NCBI GenBank assembly: GCA_937891465.1
Contig: CALAHF010000163.1
Span: 1-64,000 of the forward strand
Direction of reading: 5' to 3'
Length of the DNA stretch: 64,000 bases
Origin: an uncultured Verrucomicrobiales bacterium
GTDB taxonomy: Bacteria; Verrucomicrobiota; Verrucomicrobiia; Verrucomicrobiales; DEV007
This document shows, in pieces, positions 18,671 through 27,223 of the stretch; within the stretch, counting starts at the first letter, position 1, and each line of letters opens with the position of its first letter. Below the pieces are notes generated by a model. It saw nothing but the letters and a program-made list of their open reading frames with translations. It did not search any database and was not told the origin of the DNA. The position numbers were made by a program, and so were the translations under genes.

Positions 18671-19702
18671 ATGAGCACTAAGAAAACTGCAAAAAAGAAA
18701 TCCGTGAAGCGCCCCAGCGCTAAAAAAATCGCATTCGTTGGCGTTGGCCGGATGGGCGCAAACATGGCGCGTCACTTGAATGATTTGAATTACAACGTCA
18801 CCGCCATTTTCGATGTGAATCGCAATGTAGCAACCGCATTGGCTGAAGAGCTTGGTGCCACCGCCTATACAAAACTCGCTGAAGTCACCGCAAACGCAGA
18901 CATCATTTTCACCGTGGTCACGAACGACGCCGCGATGAAAAAAATCTTCCTTGGCAAAAAGGATAGCCTTCTGACTGCTGCCGCAGGTAAAACCTTCATT
19001 AACTGCGCGACGCTTTCGCCGGGAATTCAGAAAGAGATTTCCACTGCAGCAAAACGCCGCAAAGCCGCGACGATTGAAGCCTGCATGGCAAGTTCGATCA
19101 GTCAGGCACGCACCGGTAAGCTTTACCTCATGATCGGCGCTGACGACGACGTTTATAAGAAGAACAAAGCGCTTCTCGAAGATCTCAGCATCAACCTTCG
19201 TCACATTGGCAAGATTGGAAAAGCTGCGGAAGTAAAAGCGCTCGTTAACATGGTGATGAACATCAACACCGCAGGCCTTGCTGAAGGACTTGGTTTGGCA
19301 AAAGCATTGGGACATGATTTAAAAATGGTCTGCGAAGTGTTTTCTCAAACAGGTGCGAACTCACGGGTTCTCGAAACCGATGCCGAAGACATGCTGGATC
19401 GAGATCACGAGTGCTGGTTTTCCGCTTCCCACGCAGCAAAAGACTCAGGCATTGCTGGTGGTCTTGCCCGCGAGAAGAAGCTCAATCTTCCGCTCAATAC
19501 CGCAACGAAAGCTCAATATGACAAAATGGTGACACTCGGAATTGGTGAACTCGACAAATCGGGTATCGCTGAACTGACCTTCCCAAATCGTGCTGGAACT
19601 AGGAAAAAGGCCGCTAAAAAGAAAGCTCCAGCCAAGAAAAAAGCGGCAACTAAAAAGAACGCACCGGCTAAGAAAAAGACTCCTGCCAAAAAGAAAAAGT
19701 GA
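18671..19702 (+). CDS. beta-hydroxyacid dehydrogenase with histone H1-like tails
   Basis: A 343-residue enzyme of the 3-hydroxyisobutyrate/6-phosphogluconate dehydrogenase family. The cofactor motif is G-V-G-R-M-G-A-N-M-A (24-33) and the catalytic lysine segment is E-V-K-A-L-V-N. Unusually, the enzyme core is flanked by two basic tails. The N-terminal 20 residues hold eight Lys. The last 34 residues (310-343) hold 17 Lys plus Ala and Pro in the order K-K-A-P-A-K-K-K, like the C-terminal tail of histone H1 or bacterial H1-like proteins. Such tails bind DNA or RNA. A dehydrogenase held on the nucleoid is the direct inference. The gene is single, between a degenerate repeat and a strong terminator. 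Confidence 0.88.
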   Translation: MSTKKTAKKKSVKRPSAKKIAFVGVGRMGANMARHLNDLNYNVTAIFDVNRNVATALAEELGATAYTKLAEVTANADIIFTVVTNDAAMKKIFLGKKDSLLTAAAGKTFINCATLSPGIQKEISTAAKRRKAATIEACMASSISQARTGKLYLMIGADDDVYKKNKALLEDLSINLRHIGKIGKAAEVKALVNMVMNINTAGLAEGLGLAKALGHDLKMVCEVFSQTGANSRVLETDAEDMLDRDHECWFSASHAAKDSGIAGGLAREKKLNLPLNTATKAQYDKMVTLGIGELDKSGIAELTFPNRAGTRKKAAKKKAPAKKKAATKKNAPAKKKTPAKKKK

Positions 19703-19730
19703 GTCTGACTTAGTTGAACGACTTTAACAG

Positions 19731-19765
19731 AAAGCGCCGTCGGTTGAAAAACCACGGCGCTTTTT
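19731..19765 (+). terminator. rho-independent terminator
   Basis: AAAGCGCCGT (19731-19740) pairs with ACGGCGCTTT (19754-19763), a 10-bp stem followed by further T residues, 29 nt after the dehydrogenase stop. The facing gene ends at 19785, so the hairpin lies between convergent genes. Confidence 0.88.
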
Positions 19766-19784
19766 CGTATCCGCCGGAAAAGAC

Positions 19785-20588
19785 TCAGGAATTAAAAGAA
19801 TATTCCTTCACTTGCGTTGCCCCGCGTTCAGAAATCGAAATGTGATTGAAACAAACGGGTACATCCGGAAGAAATCCACAGCCCTCTTCATCCGGCCCCG
19901 CCGTGAACTGACACGCCGGACTCGAGACCGCGGAGTAAAGAATCCCCTCATCGTAAATCTGCATTCCCCGATGAAGGTGACCAAAAAACATACCCAAAAA
20001 TTTATTCTTTGGTGCTGATTTTAATATCGAATGAAGCGCATCTCCATTTTTGACGGGGAGGTTCTCATCAATCCACTTGGCCCCGATCGGACGCGCTGGA
20101 AAATGGATGAACACCGCAAAAGGCCGATCACTCCCGGCAATTGACGTTGAGAGGGCGTCCAACTGATTCTGAGGCAAAAACCCATGCGGCCCTTCTTCCG
20201 GGGGCACTTTTGCGTCCAGCACGATGGCTTCGATCGCTCCGATTTGAGCACGATAACAAAGACGGTGTTCACTTTCCGGAACCAGCAAATCCAATGCACC
20301 GAAATCCAAATGTTCCCGCATCATCATTACGTCATCGTGATTTCCCGTTGCGTAATAAACCGGAACCGATAAATCAGAGAAGACGTCTTTCGCAATTTTG
20401 TATGCAGCCTCATCCGGATCATTAACCACATCACCTGTGTGAACAATCGCATCCGGCGTAAACGGAAGCGCATTAATTTCGGTAACCAAACGCTGTGAAC
20501 GCTCCAGGACTGGCGCCCCGCGAACCGTGAATTCCCTTTCAGGTCCAAAGTGCGTGTCACTGATATGGATAATGTGAGTCGCCTTCAT
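19785..20588 (-). CDS. calcineurin-like metallophosphoesterase
   Basis: A 267-residue phosphoesterase of the Icc/CpdA group. All metal-binding blocks are present in order: D-T-H (11-13), G-D-V-V-N, G-N-H-D-D, a single H in F-I-H-F and G-H-L-H-R. Relatives hydrolyse cyclic nucleotides or other phosphodiesters; the length and motif spacing fit a cAMP-phosphodiesterase-like enzyme, but the substrate is inferred. It begins 9 nt after the upstream hydrolase gene ends, so the pair is probably one operon. Confidence 0.88.
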   Translation of the reverse strand: MKATHIIHISDTHFGPEREFTVRGAPVLERSQRLVTEINALPFTPDAIVHTGDVVNDPDEAAYKIAKDVFSDLSVPVYYATGNHDDVMMMREHLDFGALDLLVPESEHRLCYRAQIGAIEAIVLDAKVPPEEGPHGFLPQNQLDALSTSIAGSDRPFAVFIHFPARPIGAKWIDENLPVKNGDALHSILKSAPKNKFLGMFFGHLHRGMQIYDEGILYSAVSSPACQFTAGPDEEGCGFLPDVPVCFNHISISERGATQVKEYSFNS

Positions 20589-20597
20589 CTCGGTAGC

Positions 20598-21341
20598 TCA
20601 TTTTACGATCCGACGCTGTGAAAGCAGCCATTCGTAAAGCTCATCCGTGTTGTAAGCCGCTGTCCAGGAATCGTGATTTGCTTCGGGGTAGACGGTTAGC
20701 TTTGCGTTTTCATTTCCGTTTGATTCAATGACTTTGATCAGCCTTTCGGACTCATTCAGGGGAACTACCGAATCTTTAGCCCCATGGAATGCCCATACCG
20801 GCATCGACTTCAGACTCCGTGTCAGATAGGGAACTCCACCTCCACAAACAGGCGCGACGGCTGCGAATCGCCCGGGTGCTTTTGCCGAGAAATGCCACGT
20901 CCCGTAACCGCCCATACTCAGGCCTGTCAGATAGATTCGATCTGCATCAACCCGGTACCCTTTTTCCAAATCATCCAACAATTCCAAAACCGGCTGTTCA
21001 GTCCACCAGCCATTTTTAGGACATTGTGGAGAAACGAGAATGAAAGGAAATTTGCGCCCTGCTTCAACCAACTTGGGCGGCCCGTGTTTCTTCACCACAT
21101 CAAGATTGTCCCCGCGCTCGCCCGCTCCATGAAGAAAAATCACCAGCGGCCATTTTGTTGCTTTGTCAGTATTTTCGTATCCTTCGGGCAACGACAGTAG
21201 ATAATTAAGCTTCAGCGTCGTCTCGATTGGTTTTTCAAAAGCCTCCGCAGTCTGCTTGGCTTGGCCAAAAACACCGCCGGCAATCGACGTGAGGACTAGA
21301 AGATAAAAAACAGGGAGGCGAAACATTGATAAATATAACAT
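20598..21341 (-). CDS. exported alpha/beta hydrolase, paralogue of 13705-14421
   Basis: A 247-residue phospholipase/carboxylesterase-like protein with a signal peptide. H-G-A-G-E-R-G-D-N gives the oxyanion region, G-L-S-M-G-G-Y-G-T the nucleophile Ser, K-D-S-V-V-P the Asp and E-A-N-H-D-S-W the His. It aligns along its length with the hydrolase at 13705. An alternative start at 21326 would give a more typical signal peptide (M-F-R-L-P-V). It lies between a DUF1501 gene and a phosphoesterase gene on the same strand. Confidence 0.86.
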   Translation of the reverse strand: MLYLSMFRLPVFYLLVLTSIAGGVFGQAKQTAEAFEKPIETTLKLNYLLSLPEGYENTDKATKWPLVIFLHGAGERGDNLDVVKKHGPPKLVEAGRKFPFILVSPQCPKNGWWTEQPVLELLDDLEKGYRVDADRIYLTGLSMGGYGTWHFSAKAPGRFAAVAPVCGGGVPYLTRSLKSMPVWAFHGAKDSVVPLNESERLIKVIESNGNENAKLTVYPEANHDSWTAAYNTDELYEWLLSQRRIVK

Positions 21342-21392
21342 CAGTTCAAAGACGTTTCATCCTGATCTTGCCACGAACTCTTTTGCTCCAAT

Positions 21393-22829
21393 TCATGCAA
21401 TAATCTCCTTCACAACATTACCATGAACATCGGTGAGGCGAAATTGCCGGCCCTGATACCTGAACGTCAGACGCTCGTGATCAATTCCCATCAGATGCAG
21501 AATCGTTGCGTTAAAATCATGAACATGTACGCCGTTCTCCGCCACCTCGTAACCAAATTCATCCGTCGCACCGTGAGTGTAGCCGCCTTTCGTTCCACCC
21601 CCGGCCATCCACACGGTGAACGCGTCTTTATGGTGATCCCGGCCCGCTTTTGAAATTTTGTCCGTCGCGTTACCGCCCTGTGCCATTGGGGTTCGCCCGA
21701 ATTCTGCTGACCAGACAATCAAGGTATCGTCTAACATGCCCCGCATTTTCAAATCTTTGATCAGAGCTGCGATCGGCTGATCCACCTGCTTTGCCTTTTT
21801 GGGAAGACTCCCGAAAACATTTCCGTGATGATCCCAGCCTTGATCAAACAGCTGAACAAATCGAACGCCTCGCTCCACCAAACGACGAGCGAGAAGACAG
21901 TTGTTCGCGAAACTGGTTTGGCCGGGTTCCGTTCCGTAAAGTTCGTGAATTTCTTTCGGCTCCGACTTGATATCCATCAGCTCCGGAACCGAACTCTGCA
22001 TCCTGTAAGCCATTTCATATTGTGAAATGCGAGTCGCGATTTCCGGATCCCCCACACTGGCCAGCCGCATTTTGTTCAGCGCATTCACCGAATCCACCGA
22101 GAATTTTCGATCCGCATCGGACACCCCTTTCGGATTCGACAAAAACAACACGGGATCGCCCTGGCTCCGAAACTCAATCCCCTGATGCACCGTCGGCAAA
22201 AATCCGCTACCCCACGCCGAGTTTCCCGCACCGAGAACCTGCCCCGTCACCATCACGACAAAATTCGGCAAGTTTTCGTTGGCACTTCCAATGCCATAAC
22301 TTGACCACGAGCCCAAGCTCGGCCGACCAAATCGCGAGAAACCCGTCTGCAGAAACATTTGAGCGGGCGCATGATTAAACTGCTCCGTGTGAAGCGTTTT
22401 GATGAAGCACAAATCATCCGAAACCGTCTGCAAATGCGGCATCAAATTCGAAATCATCGCCCCCGATTGCCCCTGCGGAGAAAATTCATAGCGCGCATCC
22501 TTTGGCGTCCCCAGCAACGAAGGGCGACTGCGAATAAATGCCAGCCGCTTCCCTTCAAACATATGTTCGGGACACAACTCCCCGTTTCGCTTCTGCAACT
22601 CAGGCTTAAATTCAAACAGATCCAAATGCGACGGCGCGCCAACCATGTGAATGTAAATCACCGATTTCGCCTTCGCCGCGTGATGAAAACCTCGCTTCGA
22701 AAACCCCGAATCCAAATCCTCCGCTCCCAACATTGAAGCCAGAGCAGCGGCACCGATCCCACTGCCGGCTTTCTGAAAAAGCTGTCGCCGTGAAAGCAGA
22801 GAGTTTTCGTTCCAAGAGGGTTCGTTCAT
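21393..22829 (-). CDS. DUF1501 protein, Tat-exported, without DUF1549 partner
   Basis: A 478-residue DUF1501 protein. The Tat motif S-R-R-Q-L-F-Q lies near the N terminus; the family marks [16 protein letters not shown] and W-S-A-E-F-G-R-T-P follow. I chose the ATG at 22829, since the preceding 23 codons from 22898 are unlike the family. That ATG lies in the centre of a 43-nt repeat, which therefore encodes the first residues (M-N-E-P-S-W-N-E). Unlike the three other DUF1501 genes here, no PSCyt1/DUF1549 gene is adjacent. Confidence 0.88.
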   Translation of the reverse strand: MNEPSWNENSLLSRRQLFQKAGSGIGAAALASMLGAEDLDSGFSKRGFHHAAKAKSVIYIHMVGAPSHLDLFEFKPELQKRNGELCPEHMFEGKRLAFIRSRPSLLGTPKDARYEFSPQGQSGAMISNLMPHLQTVSDDLCFIKTLHTEQFNHAPAQMFLQTGFSRFGRPSLGSWSSYGIGSANENLPNFVVMVTGQVLGAGNSAWGSGFLPTVHQGIEFRSQGDPVLFLSNPKGVSDADRKFSVDSVNALNKMRLASVGDPEIATRISQYEMAYRMQSSVPELMDIKSEPKEIHELYGTEPGQTSFANNCLLARRLVERGVRFVQLFDQGWDHHGNVFGSLPKKAKQVDQPIAALIKDLKMRGMLDDTLIVWSAEFGRTPMAQGGNATDKISKAGRDHHKDAFTVWMAGGGTKGGYTHGATDEFGYEVAENGVHVHDFNATILHLMGIDHERLTFRYQGRQFRLTDVHGNVVKEIIA

Positions 22830-22850
22830 CAATCTAATACTATTGGATCG
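22808..22850. repeat. 43-nt palindromic element overlapping a start codon, copy 5
   Basis: Left arm CGTTCCAAGAGGGT (22808-22821), centre TCGTTCATCAATCTA, right arm ATACTATTGGATCG (22837-22850). Arm and centre lengths match the family exactly. The CAT of the centre (22827-22829) is the reverse complement of the start codon of the DUF1501 gene. Confidence 0.78.
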
Positions 22851-22951
22851 TATTTTCCAAAAATGCTCAAGTCCACGAACGAGGGTTAGAACCCACATTT
22901 CTCATGGATTTTTGAAGCGAGACGCAATTAAAAACCTGTGAGAATTGTGGA

Positions 22952-23356
22952 TTAAAACCAGGTGCCGCTTCCACCTTCGCGAACAAAGGTGCCGTGATAC
23001 GTGTCACAAACCCGCTCGCAAACCTGAAGAAAATCATTGAAGTGATCCATATTTGGATAAGGATCGGCACTTTGAATTTTTACCCGGCGCGAACATGCCG
23101 CCAAATCCAACTCGAGCGGCATCGGCTTGCGATGGTTGAGAATCAATTGATCACTCGCCGAGTCCGGAGCCTGATCAAACTCCGAAATATTCAAAAACCA
23201 ACTCCCGAAATTGACCTGCACATTATGGTCGTCCCTCACCACCGTGGCATCGTCTCCTCGCTCATAATTAGCCTGAAGACTTTCAAAGATCCCATCAATC
23301 GAGAATTCTGAATTCTCGGCCAGGAAAGCCGTTCCACTGTAATTTGGGTCAACCAT
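22952..23356 (-). CDS. hypothetical protein, 134 residues
   Basis: An uncharacterised protein with protein-like composition: acidic, aromatic, three Cys near the C-terminal half, no signal peptide or membrane segment. Motif-like stretches include N-V-Q-V-N-F-G-S-W and P-Y-P-N-M-D-H-F-N-D-F. I chose the ATG at 23356, 37 nt after the end of the SGNH-DUF1080 gene. The frame is open further upstream but that part overlaps the preceding gene. The 122 nt from here to the DUF1501 start contain a repeat and nothing else I recognise. Confidence 0.6.
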   Translation of the reverse strand: MVDPNYSGTAFLAENSEFSIDGIFESLQANYERGDDATVVRDDHNVQVNFGSWFLNISEFDQAPDSASDQLILNHRKPMPLELDLAACSRRVKIQSADPYPNMDHFNDFLQVCERVCDTYHGTFVREGGSGTWF

Positions 23357-23393
23357 GGAAGGGGGGAGCTTCGGCGGCCACAATCGCCGAAAA

Positions 23394-24722
23394 TCACAGT
23401 TCCCGCACCCGAATTCTCCGATATTCCATCTGCCCGCGATCTCCCTCAAGCCCGATTGGTCCTGTCTCGGGAAGTTCGAAAGCAGCTTCCAAAACCTCGC
23501 CATTACACGTGCAATGCGCGACTTGGCCTTTCACCGTGATGACGACTTCATTCCAATCCTGCTTCTTATAATTTTTCAACTCTGTGTAGGGCCCCGCCAG
23601 CGGGTAATCGCGGCATTGCAACTGAGGTTTGCGAATGAAAATCCCGCTGTCCGCATTTGGAGTCGCCCGAAATTCGAGTTTCAAAACAAAATCCTTTGGA
23701 AATTCACGAGTCGTCCAGATTTGCTGAGCACGGCGTCCTTCCGGTGGAGTTGTCACAATCAACTTTCCATTTTTCGCGAGATAACGGCCATCATTGCTCA
23801 CCGTTTTTCCATCAAAAACGATGTCCTTGTCCACGAATGGACGACCGGGCTTGCGGCGCTTTTCAGGCGTCGCGTGAAAGCCCCAGCCCGTGAGATCTTT
23901 CCCGTTAAAAATCATTTCAAACCCTTCTTCAGGCGTAAATTCCTCGGTCTCGTTTTCCATGAAGCCGAGAGTCGCCAACACGGGTGTGATCCCTGCCGCC
24001 CACATTTTGTAGCCCGCTGCATTTGGGTGAAGCAGATCCGGAAACTCAGCCTTTTTCGCATCTCCGTTTTCATCAGCAAAAAGCGTCCACGTATCGACCA
24101 CTGTGATTTGCGGATCGCCTTTCACAGCTGCTTTGAAACCATCGTTCACCGCTTTGATTTTATCTGCTGGACGTTTTTTCGTCGCCGAACTCGGCATCAC
24201 TTCGCATACGATAATCGGCATCTTCGCATTGTGCTTTTTCAGCGCATCGATGATCAATTTGAAATTCGCCGCAATCACATCCGGCTCGGCCATTTCCTCC
24301 AAATCATTCGTGCCCATCAACATGACCACCCCGCTTGGATTCAGCGACAGCACATCCTCCTGCAGACGAATCAACATCCCACGTGTCGTATCGCCGCTGA
24401 TGCCGCGATTCGCGACTTTTACGCCGGGAAAAGAACCTTTCATCTGCGGTCCCCATCCCTGAGTGATCGAATCCCCCAGAAAAACCAACGCACCTTGGTC
24501 TTTTGCGACATCCTTCGCCCACGCACCCCGCTTCTTTTCCCAAAGCTTCGAAAACCATTCGTAACGACGAATCGGGCCTTCTCCAGGTAATCCATCATCC
24601 GTTGCTGGAATAGCAAGAGGTGATGCTTTTTGCTGCGCGACTGCGGAAGGTTGAGCGATCGGAAGCGTGACAGAAAATACAATTGCCACAGCCAGAATGG
24701 AACGAGAAAATGGGGATTTCAT
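23394..24722 (-). CDS. exported SGNH hydrolase fused to DUF1080 domain
   Basis: A 442-residue two-domain protein with a signal peptide (about 1-29). The N-terminal domain is an SGNH esterase: G-D-S-I-T-Q-G-W (block I), G-I-S-G-D-T (II), M-G-T-N-D (III) and D-L-L-H-P-N (V). The C-terminal half, from about 255, is DUF1080 (F-N-G-K-D-L-T-G-W, then L-E-F-R-A and N-S/D-S-G-I-F). The pairing suggests deacylation plus glycoside-type recognition of one polysaccharide. I chose the ATG at 24722 because it opens the signal peptide; the frame is open to 24833. Confidence 0.88.
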   Translation of the reverse strand: MKSPFSRSILAVAIVFSVTLPIAQPSAVAQQKASPLAIPATDDGLPGEGPIRRYEWFSKLWEKKRGAWAKDVAKDQGALVFLGDSITQGWGPQMKGSFPGVKVANRGISGDTTRGMLIRLQEDVLSLNPSGVVMLMGTNDLEEMAEPDVIAANFKLIIDALKKHNAKMPIIVCEVMPSSATKKRPADKIKAVNDGFKAAVKGDPQITVVDTWTLFADENGDAKKAEFPDLLHPNAAGYKMWAAGITPVLATLGFMENETEEFTPEEGFEMIFNGKDLTGWGFHATPEKRRKPGRPFVDKDIVFDGKTVSNDGRYLAKNGKLIVTTPPEGRRAQQIWTTREFPKDFVLKLEFRATPNADSGIFIRKPQLQCRDYPLAGPYTELKNYKKQDWNEVVITVKGQVAHCTCNGEVLEAAFELPETGPIGLEGDRGQMEYRRIRVREL

Positions 24723-24915
24723 GACGCGGATTATGTGTGGAATCGACGGCGCAAGCAATAGCGAAATGATGTGTGAGCACTCTGTTTTTATTAAAACTTC
24801 GATGCGGCAGAAAAAATATCCACCTCCCTTCAAATTGGAGATTCACTTAAAATACTGATCACTTCTAGCGTAACGGTTGGGAATGTATTGACAGTATGAA
24901 TAAAAACCGTAAAAA

Positions 24916-25332
24916 ATGAATATCGCCTTTTGCGATCCAATGAAAAAAGCTTCAGTGGTAGTTAGCATTATTGTCGCAGCTTCTCTGTTAGCTGCCCTAA
25001 TTCTGAAAGCTCAAAGAACTGAGAAGATCCCAGATGATTCAGTGCTATCATTTTTTGCGACCGAATACATCACAAGATCAAAATCAATCGCGTTTAATGA
25101 TGTTGTGGTTCTTGGTGGGGGTAGAGACTTGAAGGTGGATTTCGGCTATGAAATCTATTTGAGGAACAGCTTCTTAGCTGAGGGACTCTTAAATGATTTC
25201 AATGAGCAGAGGGTTACTATTCCCTCATCGCACCTAGCTAAACTGGGAGTCGATTTTTTTTGTGAAAGACAAATCCAACGGGAAGCTCCTCAGGCGGCAC
25301 CCAAATCAAGAATATTTAATAATTTGGCGTAA
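24916..25332 (+). CDS. single-pass membrane protein of unknown function
   Basis: A 138-residue protein with one membrane segment at about residues 12-27 and a soluble remainder of no recognised family. It may start instead at the ATG at 24940 (M-K-K-A-S-V-V-V), which makes a compact membrane anchor. Base composition is clearly more AT-rich than its neighbours, and it stands alone between two opposite-strand genes, so transfer or a recent origin is possible. The gaps on either side (24723-24915 and 25333-25476) hold nothing I recognise. Confidence 0.5.
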   Translation: MNIAFCDPMKKASVVVSIIVAASLLAALILKAQRTEKIPDDSVLSFFATEYITRSKSIAFNDVVVLGGGRDLKVDFGYEIYLRNSFLAEGLLNDFNEQRVTIPSSHLAKLGVDFFCERQIQREAPQAAPKSRIFNNLA

Positions 25333-25476
25333 AAACGCACCCTATACCTTAAAAACCACAACCTTTGACAAGTGAGAATTGATTCACCTCAAGAGAAACT
25401 GCCAAATCTTCGAGGATTTTGGTGAAATCTTGTAAAATCACACCCGTGCTTAGGTAGCGCTACATTGCATCTAAAA

Positions 25477-26214
25477 TCACGTAATTCGAAAATTTCCAAA
25501 ATTCTCCGCGATCTGAGCTTCAAACTCCGGCAATTTCATCTCTCTCAACTCTGCCGCGAATTCATAGATCGGAGCAATATTTGCCGGATCATTGGGAATT
25601 TCATCCCCTGGCATCGGCATGTCGGGCGCATCCGTTTCGACGAGAAGCCGCTCGATAGGAATCGTTCGAAAAATCTCGCGGGCTGCCGCTTTTCGTTCGT
25701 GCATGAAATAGCCGGAGATCGAGAAATACGCGCCTAGTTTTAGAAAATCCTCCACCAACTCGGCGGGGCCTGAGTAGGAATGCAACAGAAATCCAGCCTG
25801 TGGCAGCGGATTGCGGTCGAGAATTTCTTTGAGCCGCCCAAAAGCCCGTAAACAGTGAATCGTCAGCGGAATTTCGCGCTCAGCAGCGATGCAAATTTGG
25901 GTTTCAAAAATAGGCTGCTGAACGGTGATGTAGTGATCGCGAACCCATTTATCGATGCCGACTTCGCCGACACCAGCGTTCGGAAACAGGTCTAGAAATT
26001 TGTTTAGCATCGCTTCCCAGTTTTCCGTCCGCTCATTCACGAACCACGGATGAAGCCCGAAATTCGGAATGACTTCGTCGGGGAATTTTTCCGCCAATTC
26101 TGCTACGTGCTTCCAATCGTCTTCGCACGTGCCGTTCACCATCGATGTGGTGAAAACCTTGTTGGGAAATGAATCCAGCCGCTTGTCTTGCAGATGATTG
26201 TGCGCGTCAATCAT
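25477..26214 (-). CDS. TatD-family metal-dependent hydrolase
   Basis: A 245-residue TatD-like TIM-barrel hydrolase. Metal ligands are visible as D-A-H-N-H (3-7), G-E-V-G-I-D, a His in T-I-H-C, a His in L-H-S-Y-S-G and Asp in E-T-D-A-P-D. TatD relatives are Mg-dependent DNases; the activity of this member is inferred. It is the last of three genes on one strand (ndk, sufE, tatD-like) with gaps of 2 and 13 nt. Confidence 0.9.
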   Translation of the reverse strand: MIDAHNHLQDKRLDSFPNKVFTTSMVNGTCEDDWKHVAELAEKFPDEVIPNFGLHPWFVNERTENWEAMLNKFLDLFPNAGVGEVGIDKWVRDHYITVQQPIFETQICIAAEREIPLTIHCLRAFGRLKEILDRNPLPQAGFLLHSYSGPAELVEDFLKLGAYFSISGYFMHERKAAAREIFRTIPIERLLVETDAPDMPMPGDEIPNDPANIAPIYEFAAELREMKLPEFEAQIAENFGNFRIT

Positions 26215-26227
26215 CTTTGCTTCGAGA

Positions 26228-26638
26228 TCAGGACTCCGATGCTATTTCGACAATCCGCTGACGGATGTGACGAAGGCCGTTCAAGCGTGTCGGTGTGAGG
26301 TTCCGATCAATTTTTAACGCTTCGATGACGTCCGGCTCGGTCGCAATGATTTCATCGGCTTTTTCGCCGGAATACATGCCGCACATTAAAACCGCGACGC
26401 CTTTGATCCCGGGCGCGTCCGCATCGATCTGAAAATGGACGCAATTTTCAGCGTCAGTTTTCCCGATCAGCCACACCTGCGAGGTGCAGCCTTGAACAAG
26501 ATTTTCCTCGAGTCGCTGATCGTCAGGAAAGTCCTGATTTTTGCGACCGAGAGCCACAATCGCCGCAAAACGCTCCATCGGATCCTCGATGATCGAGTAA
26601 TCGTCGATGAGCGTCTGCTGCTTTTCGGCGAGAGCCAT
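26228..26638 (-). CDS. sufE: SufE-family sulfur acceptor
   Basis: A 136-residue SufE protein, which takes persulfide sulfur from a cysteine desulfurase for Fe-S cluster assembly. The acceptor cysteine lies in V-Q-G-C-T-S-Q-V-W (C51). The N-terminal helix with a Y-S-I-I-E-D-P-M-E-R-F pattern and C-terminal L-N-G-L-R-H are typical. The rest of the suf operon is not in the window. Confidence 0.94.
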   Translation of the reverse strand: MALAEKQQTLIDDYSIIEDPMERFAAIVALGRKNQDFPDDQRLEENLVQGCTSQVWLIGKTDAENCVHFQIDADAPGIKGVAVLMCGMYSGEKADEIIATEPDVIEALKIDRNLTPTRLNGLRHIRQRIVEIASES

Positions 26639-26640
26639 TT

Positions 26641-27066
26641 TTAGTAATCAAAAATTTCGCTTTCGTCGAAAAAGCGAGCCACTTCGATTTCGCCGTTCTC
26701 AGGAGAATCGGAGGCGTGACAGATGTTTACCATCATGTCCGTTCCGAAATCGCCGCGAATCGTTCCCGCTTCAGCTTCAGCCGAATTGGTCGGTCCGAGC
26801 ATTCCGCGAACTTTGCTGACCACGTCATCTGCTTCGAGGATCACAGCGATCACAGGAGCGGACTGCATGAATTCAACGATGCTTGGGAAGAACGGTTGAT
26901 CAGCCACGTGGCTGTAGTGGTCTTTCAGCTTTTCGTCGGAAAGACGAATCATTTTGGTGCCGCGGATGGTGAATCCAGCTTTCTCAAAACGATCGAGAAC
27001 TGCGCCGCAGTGTTTTTTCTGCACGCAATCTGGTTTGAGGAGGATGAGTGAGCGTTCGGTAGCCAT
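26641..27066 (-). CDS. ndk: nucleoside diphosphate kinase
   Basis: A 141-residue NDP kinase, which moves the gamma phosphate from ATP to NDPs through a phosphohistidine. The active-site stretch N-I-C-H-A-S-D-S carries the catalytic His; R-S-L-I-L-L-K-P-D and G-P-T-N-S-A-E-A are the other family blocks. The sufE start codon follows its stop after 2 nt. Confidence 0.96.
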   Translation of the reverse strand: MATERSLILLKPDCVQKKHCGAVLDRFEKAGFTIRGTKMIRLSDEKLKDHYSHVADQPFFPSIVEFMQSAPVIAVILEADDVVSKVRGMLGPTNSAEAEAGTIRGDFGTDMMVNICHASDSPENGEIEVARFFDESEIFDY

Positions 27067-27168
27067 GATATGTTATTTTTTGTCAGTAAAATTTTTGCTG
27101 GGAGACGGTATTTGTAGCGTCCTTTAGCTCGTTTTAAAGCGGAAATTCTATGCCGCACCCTCGTACCA

Positions 27169-27211
27169 CGAACAAACAGGGTCTGTTCGATGAACCAACC
27201 CTATTGATTCG
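27169..27211. repeat. 43-nt intergenic palindromic element, copy 6
   Basis: Arms CGAACAAACAGGGT (27169-27182) and ACCCTATTGATTCG (27198-27211) around CTGTTCGATGAACCA. It lies between ndk and the lipoprotein gene on the same strand, upstream of ndk by about 100 nt. The outer bases are CGAA/TTCG, complementary to each other. Confidence 0.85.
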
Positions 27212-27223
27212 AAAATTGCCTTT

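Noticed and set aside
18509-19315. 268-codon open frame on the minus strand
   Set aside because: Antisense to the histone-tailed dehydrogenase; Cys/Phe-rich shadow frame.
22876-22903. Extra short hairpin GGGTT-AG-AACCC near the DUF1501 start as a further repeat copy
   Set aside because: It has the right flavour of sequence (CGAAC ... GAGGGTT) but lacks the 14-15-14 geometry.
23355-24590. 411-codon open frame on the plus strand
   Set aside because: It lies antisense to the SGNH-DUF1080 gene, whose frame has all esterase blocks; the plus-strand product is rich in Arg, Phe and His with no domain.
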